In this document: in pieces, positions 1 through 10,802 of the stretch
How the letters are laid out: every line of letters starts with the position of its first letter
How positions within the stretch are numbered: position 1 is the first letter of the stretch
Assembly: GCF_048128805.1 (NCBI RefSeq)
Contig: NC_136015.1
Span: 25,629,903-25,693,902 of the forward strand
DNA length: 64,000 nt
Source of the DNA: Centroberyx gerrardi
Lineage: Eukaryota; Chordata; Actinopteri; Beryciformes; Berycidae
Direction of reading: 5' to 3'
Translations under genes and position numbers: made by a program
Notes under the pieces: generated by a model
The model's database searches: none
Told to the model about the DNA's origin: nothing
The model's input: the letters and a program-made list of their open reading frames with translations, nothing else

Positions 1-319
1 ACTGGGTCTCTCCTCAGTGTCTCCGAGAGCGGAGACTGGGAGCCCTGGGTGGCCTCACAGGTCACAGAGCCCACCTTCCTCCACCGGTCCGCAGGGAGCC
101 TCAGGGTGCTGCTCCAGCTGTAGCGGCCGTCCTTCTCCAGCACCCCGGGGCTCCTGCTCTCCTCCCAGCTGCTGCTGCTGCTGCTGCTGCCGTCCACCTT
201 CCAGGCCAGCCTCCAGTCTGAGGGGAAGCCCTTGTTGGCCAGGCACATGAGCGTGGCCTTCCCCTGCTGCAGCTCCACGCTGGAGGGGGGCAGCACCGTC
301 AGGGTGGGACGGACATCAC
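1..319 (-). CDS. IgL1 constant exon C1, type A, cut by window edge
   Basis: This exon encodes the single constant Ig domain of a secreted light chain that pairs with the heavy chain. The acceptor TCCTAG precedes GTGATGTCC at 319, so J plus C reads [14 protein letters not shown]. The two Ig cysteines (LMCLANKG and VTCEATQG), the WKVDG tryptophan and a run of 7 Ser are visible. Compared with the other copies there is one extra G in the plus-strand run at 4-6. It shifts the frame just before the C-terminal Cys that normally bonds to the heavy chain. The stop lies outside the window, so C1 may be a pseudogene or the extra base may be a sequence error. Confidence 0.9.
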
Positions 320-1167
320 CTAGGAGACACCGATCAGCTTAGAGGACAGGAAGGCTGCGGCTGTCAATCAATCACCGGGCGGTTTGACACCTTTACTGTG
401 TGAGAGTCCATTTTCCCCTTTAAGGACTTTCTGTCAGATGCTTTTTATGCTCCACCAGTCACTCACTCACACATTGTTTCACTTCCCTTTAAGAAGCCTC
501 TCATGCATATCAGCACAGAAAGAGTGCTCATATGACCACGAATATATCAAACTACATAATAAAACAGATTTGGATACATTTTAAAATTTCTTTTCTAAAT
601 CAGCAAACATTTCTAACTGTATTTTAAATTAAATTGTAAACTGGAAAAATTGCAAACAAATTGGATTACAAATACATTTTTAAATAGGATTTTTTTCTTG
701 AGGTTTGTTGAAACATAACTCTGTGTTTCTGTAAAGTATAAAACCCAAAAAAACATGAGCATAAAATTAGAAATTGTCGAAATAGCTTTTGAAACCGTAC
801 GCCTACTTGAAGCGACAAAACAAGACATTTGTCCACATTTTCAAATATTCACAAGTTGTCAACAATCATTTAAGTGAAAATTGAAGATTAAAAAGCAATT
901 TTGGAAAGTAGTAATGTTTTTCATTCATCTTTTCTAAAGATCAAGTTGTTGACTTTTCACAGTATGTCTACAATGTGTAAAAACAAAAGTGTAGTCAAGC
1001 AGCTGTAAGTTAGACTCCATGGTTAAGGAGAGAAACAGAGAAAAGAAAGCTTACTGTAAGTGATGTAAGTCAACACACTGGATATTTATATCTACTTCTA
1101 AAATTCAGACACAGGAATAAAAGCCTTAATAAATAATATGATGTTTAAAATTAGTGCAGAAACTTAC
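320..1167 (-). other. J-C intron of type A unit with a conserved 5' block
   Basis: No gene is seen here. A GC-richer block at about 350-560 recurs in every type A unit and even in units that lost C or J. It holds TAAGGACTTTCTG (421-433, close to a kappa-B site), ATGCATAT (503-510, octamer-like) and an E-box CATATG (529-534). The rest is AT-rich and has no reading frame. An intronic light-chain enhancer is a possible role, but this is inference. Confidence 0.45.
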
Positions 1168-1205
1168 TTCCAACATCCAGTCTGGTTCCTCCACCAAAAG
1201 TCCAC
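1168..1205 (-). CDS. IgL1 J segment J1
   Basis: The 38-nt J exon encodes [12 protein letters not shown] with the FGxG motif and ends at a GTAAGT donor (1162-1167), leaving one A that makes Ser with the C exon. On the minus strand it is preceded by a 23-RSS: nonamer GGTTTTTGT (1236-1244), 23-bp spacer (1213-1235), heptamer CACTGTG (1206-1212). It rearranges with V genes lying on the opposite strand. Its C-side flank matches J4a while its far flank matches J4b, so it may be a fusion of a former J pair. Confidence 0.92.
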
Positions 1206-1604
1206 CACAGTGATACAAACTCATTGAGCCGCCGTACAAAAACCTCTCACTCTAGAGAGACACGGCTCTCTCACTTTGACAACAACAAACTCACCAAAAT
1301 CAGGCTGGATTTGTAAAACCTAGCTAGCTCATGTAATAACTAGCTAAATTATCACAAATAGCACAACATTCCTACCTTAATCACTTTTGGTTTATATATT
1401 TTTACATTTATTATTTTATTAGTAAACTTAAAAAAGACAGAAACATTTGTTAAAAAGGGCCTTTTTTAATATATCCAGCCAAGATTAGCTTAGATCAATT
1501 CTTAGTCAAGAGTTTGTTAAATTGATTGATCCATTTAGAAACAGCATCATCAGAGTAATCCAAGTCCCTGTTGGAGTCAGTCAGAGCATTTCCATAGAGA
1601 GCCA

Positions 1605-1650
1605 CTTTGCATCAGCAGCACCATGCTCCAGTGCTCTGGGAGAGTTTATA
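1605..1650 (+). promoter_or_regulatory. Family A V promoter: octamer-like site and TATA-like box
   Basis: CTTTGCAT (1605-1612) differs from the Ig octamer ATTTGCAT at the first base and lies 125 bp before the leader ATG. TTTATA (1645-1650) lies 85 bp before it. The same spacing gives octamers at 6583, 11199, 15751, 25621, 32598, 38361, 45342, 51992, 55475 and 63584. The octamer is the Oct-factor site of Ig V promoters. Confidence 0.7.
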
Positions 1651-1729
1651 GTCCTGAGAGTTGAACACTGGATGACTGACAGCTGTCCTTCATGACAACA
1701 GAAGCCACAGAAATCCTCCTCATCAAAAC

Positions 1730-2212
1730 ATGATTTTGATCTCCATCCTCATCTGGACTCTCCTCTGCTGCTGCTTCACAGGTAAAGTCCAGAGAATCAA
1801 ACTCCTCTTCTCTATGAACATCCGTCCCTCTGAAATGAAGCGGAGAAAACGATGACGGTGGTTTATGTTTTTGTCTCTGTATCCTCAGAGTCCAGAGGCC
1901 AGGTCACAGTGACTCAGCCTGGAGCAGTGAGCTCTGCTCCGGGAGGCTCCGTCACCATCAGCTGTCGAACAAGTCCCAAGGTTTTTAATTCGGGCAGCAC
2001 CCATGTTTTATCCTGGTACCAACAGAGAGATGGAGAAACTCCTAAACTCCTCATTTACTGGGCTAATCGGCGAGCATCAGGGATTCCAGGTCGTTTTACA
2101 GGCAGTGGATCAGGGACTGACTTCACTCTGACCATCAGTGGAGTCCAGGCTGAAGATGCAGCAGTTTACTACTGTCAGAGTTTCCACATTATCAACAGTC
2201 AAGCTCTGTTCA
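1730..2212 (+). CDS. IgL V segment V1, family A
   Basis: Leader exon 1730-1781 encodes a hydrophobic signal peptide ([17 protein letters not shown]). After a 107-bp GT-AG intron, the V exon 1889-2212 encodes [16 protein letters not shown], with both Ig cysteines (TISC, VYYC), the LSWYQQ tryptophan, and [13 protein letters not shown]2 has QQRDGE in place of the usual QQKPGE, as in the whole family. The germline CDR3 is long ([13 protein letters not shown]). The 12-RSS is at 2213-2240: CACAGTG, spacer ATAAAGCGTCGT, ACAAAAACC. Open and apparently functional. It points towards J1-C1 on the other strand, so joining would invert the segment. Confidence 0.93.
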
Positions 2213-2307
2213 CACAGTGATAAAGCGTCGTACAAAAACCTCCCTCAGTCAGACTGAACTGACTGCTGCAGCTGGAAGCTACTGCAGGAACTGATACAGT
2301 TCACTGA

Positions 2308-2309
<2 letters not shown>

Positions 2310-2385
<76 letters not shown>
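2310..2385. repeat. (CA)n microsatellite after V1
   Basis: A pure CA run begins about 70 bp after the V1 RSS. The same position after every family A V holds a CA run of different length: 7284-7329, 11909-12003, 16457-16516, 26326-26346, 33302-33328, 39054-39080, 46046-46069, 52696-52739 and 56179-56208. Confidence 0.95.
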
Positions 2386-2387
<2 letters not shown>

Positions 2388-2879
2388 TCTCTACCAGTTT
2401 GCCTTCTGAAGTTAAAACAGCCCACCTCCCACCTCAACAACCTGAAAGTTCCCCCAAATGAAGAGGACAGTTCCAGTGAAGAAGCCCAATCAGACCCATT
2501 AAAAGCACAACAACATCTAGCAAAGTAAGCTGTCCTGATGCCGACCCCCAAACCACTGCTGAATGATCCAAACAGCTTATCCACGCTGGTCCTGGAATAT
2601 CTGGACTGTCAGGATCCAAACAGATCAGGAGGATCATTCAGTCAACTGGATCAGGAAGCCTTATTTAGATAGAGGAAAGTCAAGAGAGTCTTTTTCTTGA
2701 AGGAAGGGAATAGTTGGGTGAACACATGTATCTGTTGTACACATACAGTCGATCACAATATTCTTCTAAATCGCCTTGTGAACTACATTGGTATCCGAGG
2801 CCCTGCACTTTCATGATTTAAGTTTTATCTTTTCGATAGAATGCAGAATGTATCTGACCACAGCATCATCTCTGAATGC

Positions 2880-3935
2880 TCCAATGTGAACTTTGGTGTA
2901 CCACAAGGTTCAGTTCTAGACCCATTGCTATTCTCTATTCACATGCTATGATATAAATGTTCACTGTTATGCTGACAAAACTCAAATCTATAATGACTGC
3001 AATCAATCCTTTGGCGAACCGGGAGCCAATGACGCCAGAACAGGGGAAATGTGGTCTCTCTTTTTGGTACCAGTGAGAAGTCTTGCTGCAGTGTTCTGGA
3101 CCTGCTGTAGGCGGGACAGGGAAGACTGACTGATACCAGAATACAAGGAGTTACAATAGTTGAAGCGACAGGAAATGAATGCATGTAAAACTATTTCTAG
3201 GTCGTGAAAAGAAAGGAAGGACTTGACTTTGGAAATGGTTCTGACATTAAACTTCTTGATACTAAATGCCAACAAAAGATAGGTTAGTTGTAACAAAAAG
3301 ATCTCGAGTCACTTTAAATTTGCGGGAGTCCCAAAGCTGAAAGCCTTGGCATTACATTTGATCCAATTCTCTCATTTGACTCACACATCAGAGATATCAC
3401 AGGGATAGCCTTGATAGCCAATGAAATTCTTGTACATGCATTTGTTTCCTCGAGACCTGATTACTGTCATGTCTTTCTGGTCTGCCAAACTCCAGTGTTA
3501 AAACCCTTCTAGTTGTACAAAATGCTGCAACTACAATATTAACTAAAACTAGAGAATTCAATCACATTACACCCATTGCGACCTCTGTTTACTGGCTCCC
3601 GATTCAAGCCGGATCTGATTTCAAAGTATTTCCACTAATGTACAAATTGTTATATGGGCTTGTGCCGTCATATTTATCTGACATAATCCCTTACATACCT
3701 CCTCGTGTCCTCTGATCGCAGGACGCTGGTTACCGTCCCGATAATCAAGGAGAAATCAGCAGGCAGCAGACAAATTTCCTACAGAGGTCCCTGTCTTTGG
3801 AGTCAACTTACTCTTGCCATTAGGGAAGCTAATTCTTTGGAAATCTTCTATCCAAACAAAAAACCTATCTATTTTCACTGTCATAAGACCAACCCTCGCC
3901 CTGTTTATTTTGGGACCGATACAGTCTCTTCTTAA
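2880..3935. mobile_element. LINE reverse-transcriptase relics, one piece inverted
   Basis: The plus strand at 2895-2945 reads [17 protein letters not shown], an RT motif. The minus strand from 3296 to about 3030 reads the RT C-terminal region (SFLSFHDLEIVLHAFISC, LQQVQNTAARLLTGT). The plus strand from about 3330 to 3935 is a second C-terminal piece (SSDRRTLVTVP). No frame is whole and there is no YADD motif. The same composite, including the inverted piece, lies after V5 and V8, so it predates those duplications. Probably CR1/L2-like; the clade is uncertain. Confidence 0.7.
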
Positions 3936-4223
3936 TTCATAATTACTTTAATTTAGACAGCATTAATATGGGAACAGGCTGTTGGGAATCCAGTTTAGGG
4001 CTACCTCTTGGTCTGTCTGCATCATTACACTCACTGTCTGCATGCTGTCTGCATGAAGGTGTACGCATTTGAACATTTCTGCTCAGAGTGTGTGGATCGT
4101 GCTTAGTTCACTTTATTAAGACCTTCTATTAATCTCATGTACATGAGGATCATTTAAATAGTCAATGCTCCCAGCACTGAGGGGGAAACACCATGATATG
4201 CTCAGGACAGCTACACTTCACTG

Positions 4224-4272
<49 letters not shown>

Positions 4273-4278
<6 letters not shown>

Positions 4279-4315
4279 ATATCAGTCCTGCCTCTCTGCT
4301 CTCCACCCGTTAAGA
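4273..4315 (+). promoter_or_regulatory. Family B V promoter: octamer-like site beside a GT tract
   Basis: GTTTGCAT (4273-4280) matches 7 of 8 octamer bases, lies 103 bp before the leader ATG and directly abuts a (GT)n run (4229-4274). TTAAGA (4310-4315) is a weak TATA-like site. The same octamer is at 18445, 20673, 27973, 35118 and 59173, each time at the end of a GT run (18389-18447, 20626-20674, 27942-27974, 35070-35119, 59142-59174). Confidence 0.6.
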
Positions 4316-4375
4316 GGCCAGTGTTGATCAGTGGCTGTCCAGGCCTTTCAGAGCCACTGACACGCCGGCAGCACA

Positions 4376-4943
4376 ATGATGATGTCACAGATTCTACTGC
4401 TGGGCACCCTGGGGCTCCTTGTTCAGGGTGAGACTCTCTTCTGAAAACTTTGCTTCAGGATGCAACCAGGTTTACCAGAATGATGTTCTGCTATGATGGA
4501 GAAACACTGAAACAACCAGCATTTACCTTCTTCCATCTATTCTCCATGTTAAAGAAATTATACTCTTCTGTTTTGATATTGATCATCTTTCTCCAAGCTG
4601 TATTTGTCTCAATAACCCTTCTCCTCTTTTTCATATTTTCCAGATTCAACAGGAGAAATCATTCTGACTCAGTCTCCTGAATCTCAGTCTGTTGAACCAG
4701 GACAGACTGTCTCTATCAGATGTAAAGCCAGTACAAGTATGGGTAGCTACCTCCAGTGGTACCTTCAGAAACCTGGAGAATCTCCTAAACTTCTGATTTA
4801 TGATGCTACAAACCGTCAGTCTGGGGTTTCAGATCGTTTTAGTGGGAGTGGATCTGGGACTGACTTCACTCTGACCATCAGTGGAGTCCAGACTGAAGAT
4901 ACAGGAGTTTACTACTGTCAGCAGCGTAACAGCTTCCCGTTCA
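4376..4943 (+). CDS. IgL V segment V2, family B (kappa-like)
   Basis: Leader exon 4376-4427 opens with three ATG codons ([17 protein letters not shown]). The 216-bp intron ends in TTTTCCAG and V exon 4644-4943 encodes [50 protein letters not shown] and [13 protein letters not shown]. Both Ig Cys and the FR2 Trp are present. The short CDR3 is kappa-like. The 12-RSS is at 4944-4971 with spacer ATACAACGTCGT. Open. Its V exon differs from V6 by very few bases (LQW against LHW). Confidence 0.93.
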
Positions 4944-4971
4944 CACAGTGATACAACGTCGTACAAAAACC

Positions 4972-5970
4972 TCCCTCAGCTGGAGAGGAACTGATCTGAC
5001 TCAACAGCTGCAGAGAAACTAAAACATTAGAGGTTTGACTAAAAAGATCGTTCATAGTAGCATACAATAATATCATTTTAATCATGAATATATTAATTAT
5101 TTTCTTTAATTTTTCAAATTTTTAATATAGTTTTAATGATTATATTGTTGAAACATGGTTTGAAACAAGATTACTGTTACAGCGAGTCCAACAGTTTACT
5201 CAAAGTCAAACATTTTAAATATAGAATGAAACCTGTCATGAAGCAAGATATTTTAAAACAGATTATGAGACAGTGATACTTAACTTATTTAATTTATTTT
5301 CTCCTTCAGAATTATAGCAAATAATTTAATCTCTTCAATAAATATTATTTAATGAATAGTGTTAATAAGTTTAATACTGATTTCATATAGGATTATTTTG
5401 TCAATACTGAGTATTGTTTAATTCCAAAAAACTTCACAAACTCAGACTGATTACAAATCTCCAACAAAAGAAAAGACAATTTAATGCATTGTGTAACTCA
5501 ATATTATTTAAATATGTCATATTTGAATACAAACATACTGAGAGTCCTTTAGTAAAACAATTATCTCAAGCTCAGAGTTGAACACTTTTGATGTAAACTA
5601 TTTCCAGTGAGTCTAAATTAATTCATTTGACATTATTCATGAAGTAGAGATACATTTTCTTGTCTGTTTCTGTTTCTGAAAATGGTTTCATCCTCACATC
5701 CACACCTAGCTCCTGCCTATCTTTAGGATACCACTGGTAAACACAGTCACTGTCATGTTGTATCACAGAGATAATGAAAGTGTGACAGTGCATTACATAA
5801 TCGTAGAATTTATTTCTCAAATCATGACCAGTATCCTACTCACTTTACCCTGAGACAAGCTGATTCTCTGTGGATTTAATGGAACCACTGTTACCATTAA
5901 GACAGCATCATAAGACATCTGTTATTTTTATATTAATATCCATGCATGGAGACACAACTGATTTTGTGGA
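4972..5970. other. AT-rich 3' flank of V2 leading to a former C 3' UTR
   Basis: No gene is seen. The first 500 bp are AT-rich and recur after every family B V. From about 5830 the sequence matches the region downstream of C exons, including TTTATT (5977-5982), the minus-strand AATAAA poly(A) signal. The C exon it once served is nearly gone. Confidence 0.6.
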
Positions 5971-6017
5971 AAAGTCTTTATTGTGTTAACATATTAAGAA
6001 TAGCGGCGTTACTGTTG

Positions 6018-6047
6018 TTGTTGTCCAGGCACATGAGGGTGACCTTC
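6018..6047 (-). pseudogene. C exon relic 1 (about 30 bp left)
   Basis: This is the only part of a C exon left between a C-type 3' UTR and a J-C intron. It matches the part coding [10 protein letters not shown] around the first Ig Cys. One junction lies in the UTR and the other joins exon interior to intron (ATCAGCTTAG). No J follows in the next 600 bp. The neighbouring V3 thus has no local J-C partner. Confidence 0.75.
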
Positions 6048-6707
6048 ATCAGCTTAGAGGACAGGAAGGCTGCAGCTGTCAATCAATCACCAGGCGGTTT
6101 GACACCTTTACTGTGTGAGAGTGGATTTTCCCCTTTAAGGAGTTTCTGTCAGATGGTTTTTATGCTCCACCAGTCACTCACTCACACATTGTTTCACTTC
6201 CCTTTAAGAAGCCTCTCATGCATATCAGCACAGAAAGAGTCCTCATATGACCAAGAATATATTAAACTACGTTGGAAATAAATTAACAAATTCAAATTAG
6301 TTTTGTTCACTTACTGTGAAAAAACCCCCAAACTGATCGAAATTAGTCTCAGTTGGTAAAATATTAGCTAGCTGATGTAATAACTAGCTAAACTTTCAAT
6401 TTATGCCCCACATTTACAAGATTAATAACTTTTTGTCTGTGTTTGTGTTCGTTTGTAAAAATGTAGCTTACATAAATGCTTAGTCAAGAGTTTGTTAAAT
6501 TGATTGATCCTTTTAGAAACAGCATCATCAGAGTAATCCAAGTCCCTGTTGGAGTCAGTCAGAGCATTTCCATAGAGAGCCACTTTGCATCAGCAGCACC
6601 ATGCTCCAGTGCTCTGGGAGAGTTTATAGTCCTGAGAGTTGAACACTGGATGACTGACAGCTGTCCTTCATGACAACAGAAGCCACAGAAATCCTCCTCA
6701 TCAAAAC

Positions 6708-7187
6708 ATGACTTTGATCTCCATCCTCATCTGGACTCTCCTCTGCTGCTGCTTCACAGGTAAAGTCCAGAGAATCAAACTCCTCTCCTCTATGAACATC
6801 CGTCCCTCTGAAATGAAGCGGAGAAAACCATGACGGTGGTTTATGTTTTTGTCTCTGTATCCTCAGAGTCCAGAGGCCAGGTCACAGTGACTCAGCCTGG
6901 AGCAGTGAGGTCTGCTCCGGGAGGCTCCGTCACCATCAGCTGTCGAACCAGTCCCAAGGTTAATGCTGGTCTCTACCACGATTTAGCCTGGTACCAACAG
7001 AGAGATGGAGAAACTCCTAAACTTCTCATTTATGCTGCTAATACTCGAGCATCAGGGATTCCAGGTCGTTTTACAGGCAGTGGATCAGGGACTGACTTCA
7101 CTCTGACCATCAGTGGAGTCCAGGCTGAAGATGCAGCAGTTTACTACTGTCAGAGTTTCCACTATCTCAACAGTCAGTATGTGTTCA
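6708..7187 (+). CDS. IgL V segment V3, family A
   Basis: Leader 6708-6759 ([17 protein letters not shown]), V exon 6867-7187, 12-RSS 7188-7215. CDR1 region is [17 protein letters not shown], one residue shorter than most family members; CDR3 is [13 protein letters not shown]. All Ig landmarks are present and the frame is open. It sits in a unit without J or C, so it can only join J segments of other units or act as a sequence donor. Confidence 0.92.
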
Positions 7188-7282
7188 CACAGTGATAAAG
7201 CGTCGTACAAAAACCTCCCTCAGTCAGACTGAACTGACTGCTGCAGCTGGAAGCTACTGCAGGAACTGATACAGTTCACTGA

Positions 7283-7330
<48 letters not shown>

Positions 7331-7411
7331 CATCCCAACAGGGAATAACTCACCCTGTTTCTGTGGAAATTATTTTCTGATATGAAATGCTATTGTCTTT
7401 TTACTGTTATG

Positions 7412-7700
7412 CAGAGGTGGAAAGTAACTAAGTATATTTACTCAAGTACTGTACTTAAGTACAATTTTGAGGTTCTGGCACTTTACTTGAGTATTTCCAT
7501 TTTGTGAGACTTTCTACTTTTTCCTCCACTACATTTATCTGACGGCTGTAGTTACTAGTTATATATAGTTATATCTATTAACTAGTTATATAGTTATAGT
7601 TATATATAGTTATGTAACTTATACTTTGCAGCATAAGATGCAAAACATATGATAAGCTTATAAAATATGTTGCATTGTTAGAGTTTAAACTCCCCAACAG
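7412..7700. repeat. Dispersed fish repeat beginning AGAGGTGGAAAGTAAC
   Basis: The start AGAGGTGGAAAGTAACTAAG and the run of ACTTAAGTAC and TTTACTTGAGTA motifs are those of a very common fish repeat, likely a non-autonomous DNA transposon. No coding capacity. The far end is unclear because of TATAGTTA-type tandem sequence at 7555-7620. Confidence 0.5.
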
Positions 7701-7739
7701 TCCGTGGCGGCCGGCCCATTGGAGCGCAGTGGGCAGCGC

Positions 7740-8155
7740 ACCAGTTGATTGACAGGTAAAAAATATATATATTATATTTATATGTGAAGAGTTTTCCTAT
7801 AATAATGAAATCGGCAATGAGGAAATATGACTTAATTTCGCTATATGAAACTAAGAGTGAATTTATAATTTAGACTAATATGTAGTAATAGTTTGTATTA
7901 TCATTTATGTTTTGTCAATCAATGAGGTGAGGTGATCTGGATCCTTGGAGTAACAGTATGAAATATTTTCAGTAAGTAATTCAAATCTTTAACTGCATAG
8001 AAAGACTTTTATTTAAATTCATTACAGAAGATCGAATTTGAGCATACAATGCAAAAATGAATGAAAATACACAAATATTAATCATAGAGCACACCTCATC
8101 AAGAATATACACAACACCATTAAATTCAAAACAAACATGTCTTTTTCTCTCTCAG

Positions 8156-8191
<36 letters not shown>

Positions 8192-8645
8192 AACAGTCAA
8201 ACAACTCCTCCAAGTAGAAGTTATGGACCCTGAAACATCTGATGATGAACATCTGACTGTGTATGAAAGAAACTTTGTACAAAATGGTCAAATCAAATGT
8301 ATTTATAGAGCACATTTCTAATGGTGCAACCCAACATGATTTAAAACTGCAATAAGTGACATTTTCTGACCACTAGAGGGCGACAAGAACAGCAACACAT
8401 TTGTAAATAAACTCTCAGCAAAGCCACGTCTCCCTCCCTCCACTGCACTAGAGGCAAGACAATTATTATAATAAAGCACAAGAAAGGCAATATAAAATTA
8501 TGCAACAAATACATTTGATTCTGATTCTGTTTTTTTTTTTACCATCATATGAATACAGCATTATACCAGTCAAGCCCACCTTATTGGATGTGGATGTGTT
8601 TACTGGATGTGTGATGATGCATTACATAATCCCTCCCATCCATAG
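7740..8645. other. AT-rich spacer without genes
   Basis: No convincing gene. It holds a short (CA)n run (8157-8190) and a tract with CCACTAGAGGGCGAC (about 8370) typical of fish dispersed repeats. A short GATTCTGATTCTG at about 8518-8530 resembles the tail of the LINE further on. Confidence 0.4.
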
Positions 8646-9930
8646 AACCCCCGCAAAGCAGCCGGGCCAGACTCTGTCTCTCCATCCACCCTGAAGCACT
8701 GTGCGGATCAGCTGTCTCCGGTGTTCACAGACATTTTCAACACCTCACTGGAGACATGCCACGTACCAGCCTGCTTCAAGACCTCCACCATCATCCCCGT
8801 CCCCAAAAAGCCAAGGACCACAGGACGTAACGACTACAGACCCGTCGCCCTGACATCTGTGGTGATGAACTCATTTGAGCGCCTTGTGCTGTCACACCTC
8901 AAAAACATCACTGACCCACTCCTGGACCCCCTGCAGTTCGCCTACAGAGCCAACAGGTCTGTAGACGATGCAGTAAACATGGCCCTCCACTTCATCCTCC
9001 AGCACCTGGACTCCTCAGGAACCTACGCCAGGATCCTGTTTGTGGACTTCAGCTCTGCCTTTAACACGATCATCCCGGCTCTGCTACAGGACAAGCTCTC
9101 CCAGCTGAGTGTGCCTGACTCCACCTGCAGGTGGATCACAGACTTCCTGTCGGACAGGAAGCAGCACGTGAAGCTGGGAAAACACGTCTCTGACTCCCGG
9201 ACCATCAGCACCGGTTCCCCTCAAGGCTGCGTTCTTTCCCCTCTACTCTTCTCCCTGTACACCAACAGCTGCACCTCCAGTCATCAGTCTGTCAAGCTCT
9301 TGAAGTTCGCGGACGACACCACCCTCATTGGGCTCATCTCTGGTGGGACCCTGAGGCGAGCAGGAACGATTGTGGACGACCCCTCCCACCCTGGACACAA
9401 ACTCTTTGAAAAACTCCCCTCTGGCAGGAGGCTGCGGTCCATCAGGACCAAAACCTCACGCCACAAGAACAGTTTCTTCCCGTCTGCAGCCGGCCTCATC
9501 AACAAGGCCCGGGACCCCCACTGACACGGACCCTTGCCCCCTCCCCCCATAGGCACTACACGCTACAGTAACCACAGTCTCCACATCTGACTCAATGCGT
9601 TCATTTACGCATTCTGTACAGTAAACATTCCTCTGGTCAATATTTTGCACATCCCTGCACTAACTGTACAGCTTTTCCATTTCACTTCAATAGCAGATAC
9701 ATTGCACATTTTTTTATTATATTTTTTCATATTCTGTATTGTAAATATCTCTTTTTGTTTTTTATATTTATATTCTTGACTTTGACTTACAGTACTTGTT
9801 GTGTTTTTTTACTTCTACTTTCTATTTTTCTCCATGTTTATTGTATGCACCTACATACCAAGGCAAATTCCTTGTATTGTGAACTTTACTTGGCAATAAA
9901 CCTGATTCTGATTCTGATTCTGATTCTAAT
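8646..9930 (+). mobile_element. LINE retrotransposon, 5'-truncated with internal deletion
   Basis: From 8655 one open frame reads [17 protein letters not shown], then [55 protein letters not shown] and the catalytic KFADDTT. After LISGG it jumps to the element's C-terminal end ([13 protein letters not shown]), so the thumb region is missing. The 3' end is tandem TGATTC units (9899-9930) after an AATAAA. Endonuclease is absent. Only this unit carries it, so it is a comparatively late insertion. CR1/L2-like by its tail. Confidence 0.85.
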
Positions 9931-10155
9931 CATTACATAACTGTCTCAAACTATCACCAGTAATTGTAAACTCCTAGTCACTTTACCCTGAGACAAGCTC
10001 AGTCTCTGTGGATTTAATGGAACCACTGTTACCATTAAGAAAGCAACATAAAACATCTGTTATTTTTATATTAATATCCATGCAAGGAGACACAACTGAT
10101 TTTGTGGAAAAGTCTTTATCGTCTTAACATATTAAGAATAGTGGCGTTACTGTTG

Positions 10156-10185
10156 TTGCTGTCCAGGCACATGAGGGTGACCTTC
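10156..10185 (-). pseudogene. C exon relic 2 (about 30 bp left)
   Basis: It has the same deletion junctions as relic 1 (CCTTC joined to ATCAGCTTAG), so both descend from one deletion followed by duplication. The poly(A) signal here is changed (TTTATC at 10115-10120). The intron block after it is split by a small transposon. No J is present before V4. Confidence 0.75.
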
Positions 10186-10332
10186 ATCAGCTTAGAGGAC
10201 AGGAAGGCTGCAGCTGTCAATCAATCACCAGGCGGTTTGACACCTTTACTGTGTGAGAGTGGATTTTCCCCTTTAAGGAGTTTCTGTCAGATGGTTTTTA
10301 TGCTCCACCAGTCACTCACTCACACATTGTTT

Positions 10333-10802
10333 TAGCCTGATATTCAGACTGAACGGCCATTTCGTTCCCGCTTCATTATTCAGTCTGACATTTCCTCCTT
10401 GTTAGCCGTTTTCTGTGTGGGGGGGTTTGATTTTCCCCGAACCGATCACTAGTGACTGACGTATCCGGCCGCTCTGACGTTATTTTCAGTTACACTGATG
10501 CTGGGCATATTTACTAACTTTACCAAGAATGTCGGTCGTTTTTGACAAAAAATATCATCTTTGTAAAGACAATATGTTGGTTAAGGAATGATTTCAACAA
10601 ATATTATTCTGCCGAAACGCAAAATGAAAAACCCGTTGCACGAACGGTTCAAACTTTAGTCCCGCCCACAAAGGCGCTGATTGGTCCGATCGTTTTTCCG
10701 ATGGAGAAATCGCCGTTGAATAGAGCAACACCAGACTCTCTGAATCACTCGACAAATCTGAAGAGTGGGCGGGTCGCGATTCAGGAGTCGGGAACCAGGC
10801 TA
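10333..10802. mobile_element. 470-bp TIR element (MITE) with target duplication
   Basis: It begins TAGCCTG and ends CAGGCTA and is flanked by ACATTGTTT on both sides (10324-10332, 10803-10811). The paralogous intron blocks (for example 6180-6200) carry the uninterrupted site, so the borders are firm. No transposase is encoded. A 9-bp duplication with such short ends does not settle the superfamily. Confidence 0.85.

Noticed and set aside
2310-2385. Regular repeats as a possible CRISPR-like array
   Set aside because: Simple dinucleotide runs without spacers in a vertebrate locus.
3705-3935. 76-residue frame SSDRRTLVTVPIIKEKSAG as a host gene
   Set aside because: It matches the usual C-terminal end of fish LINE reverse transcriptases and lies in a relic.
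4450-4680. 76-residue frame in the family B leader intron, present in all six copies
   Set aside because: It lies between a good GT donor and AG acceptor and has no ATG of its own at the start; conservation follows from recent duplication.
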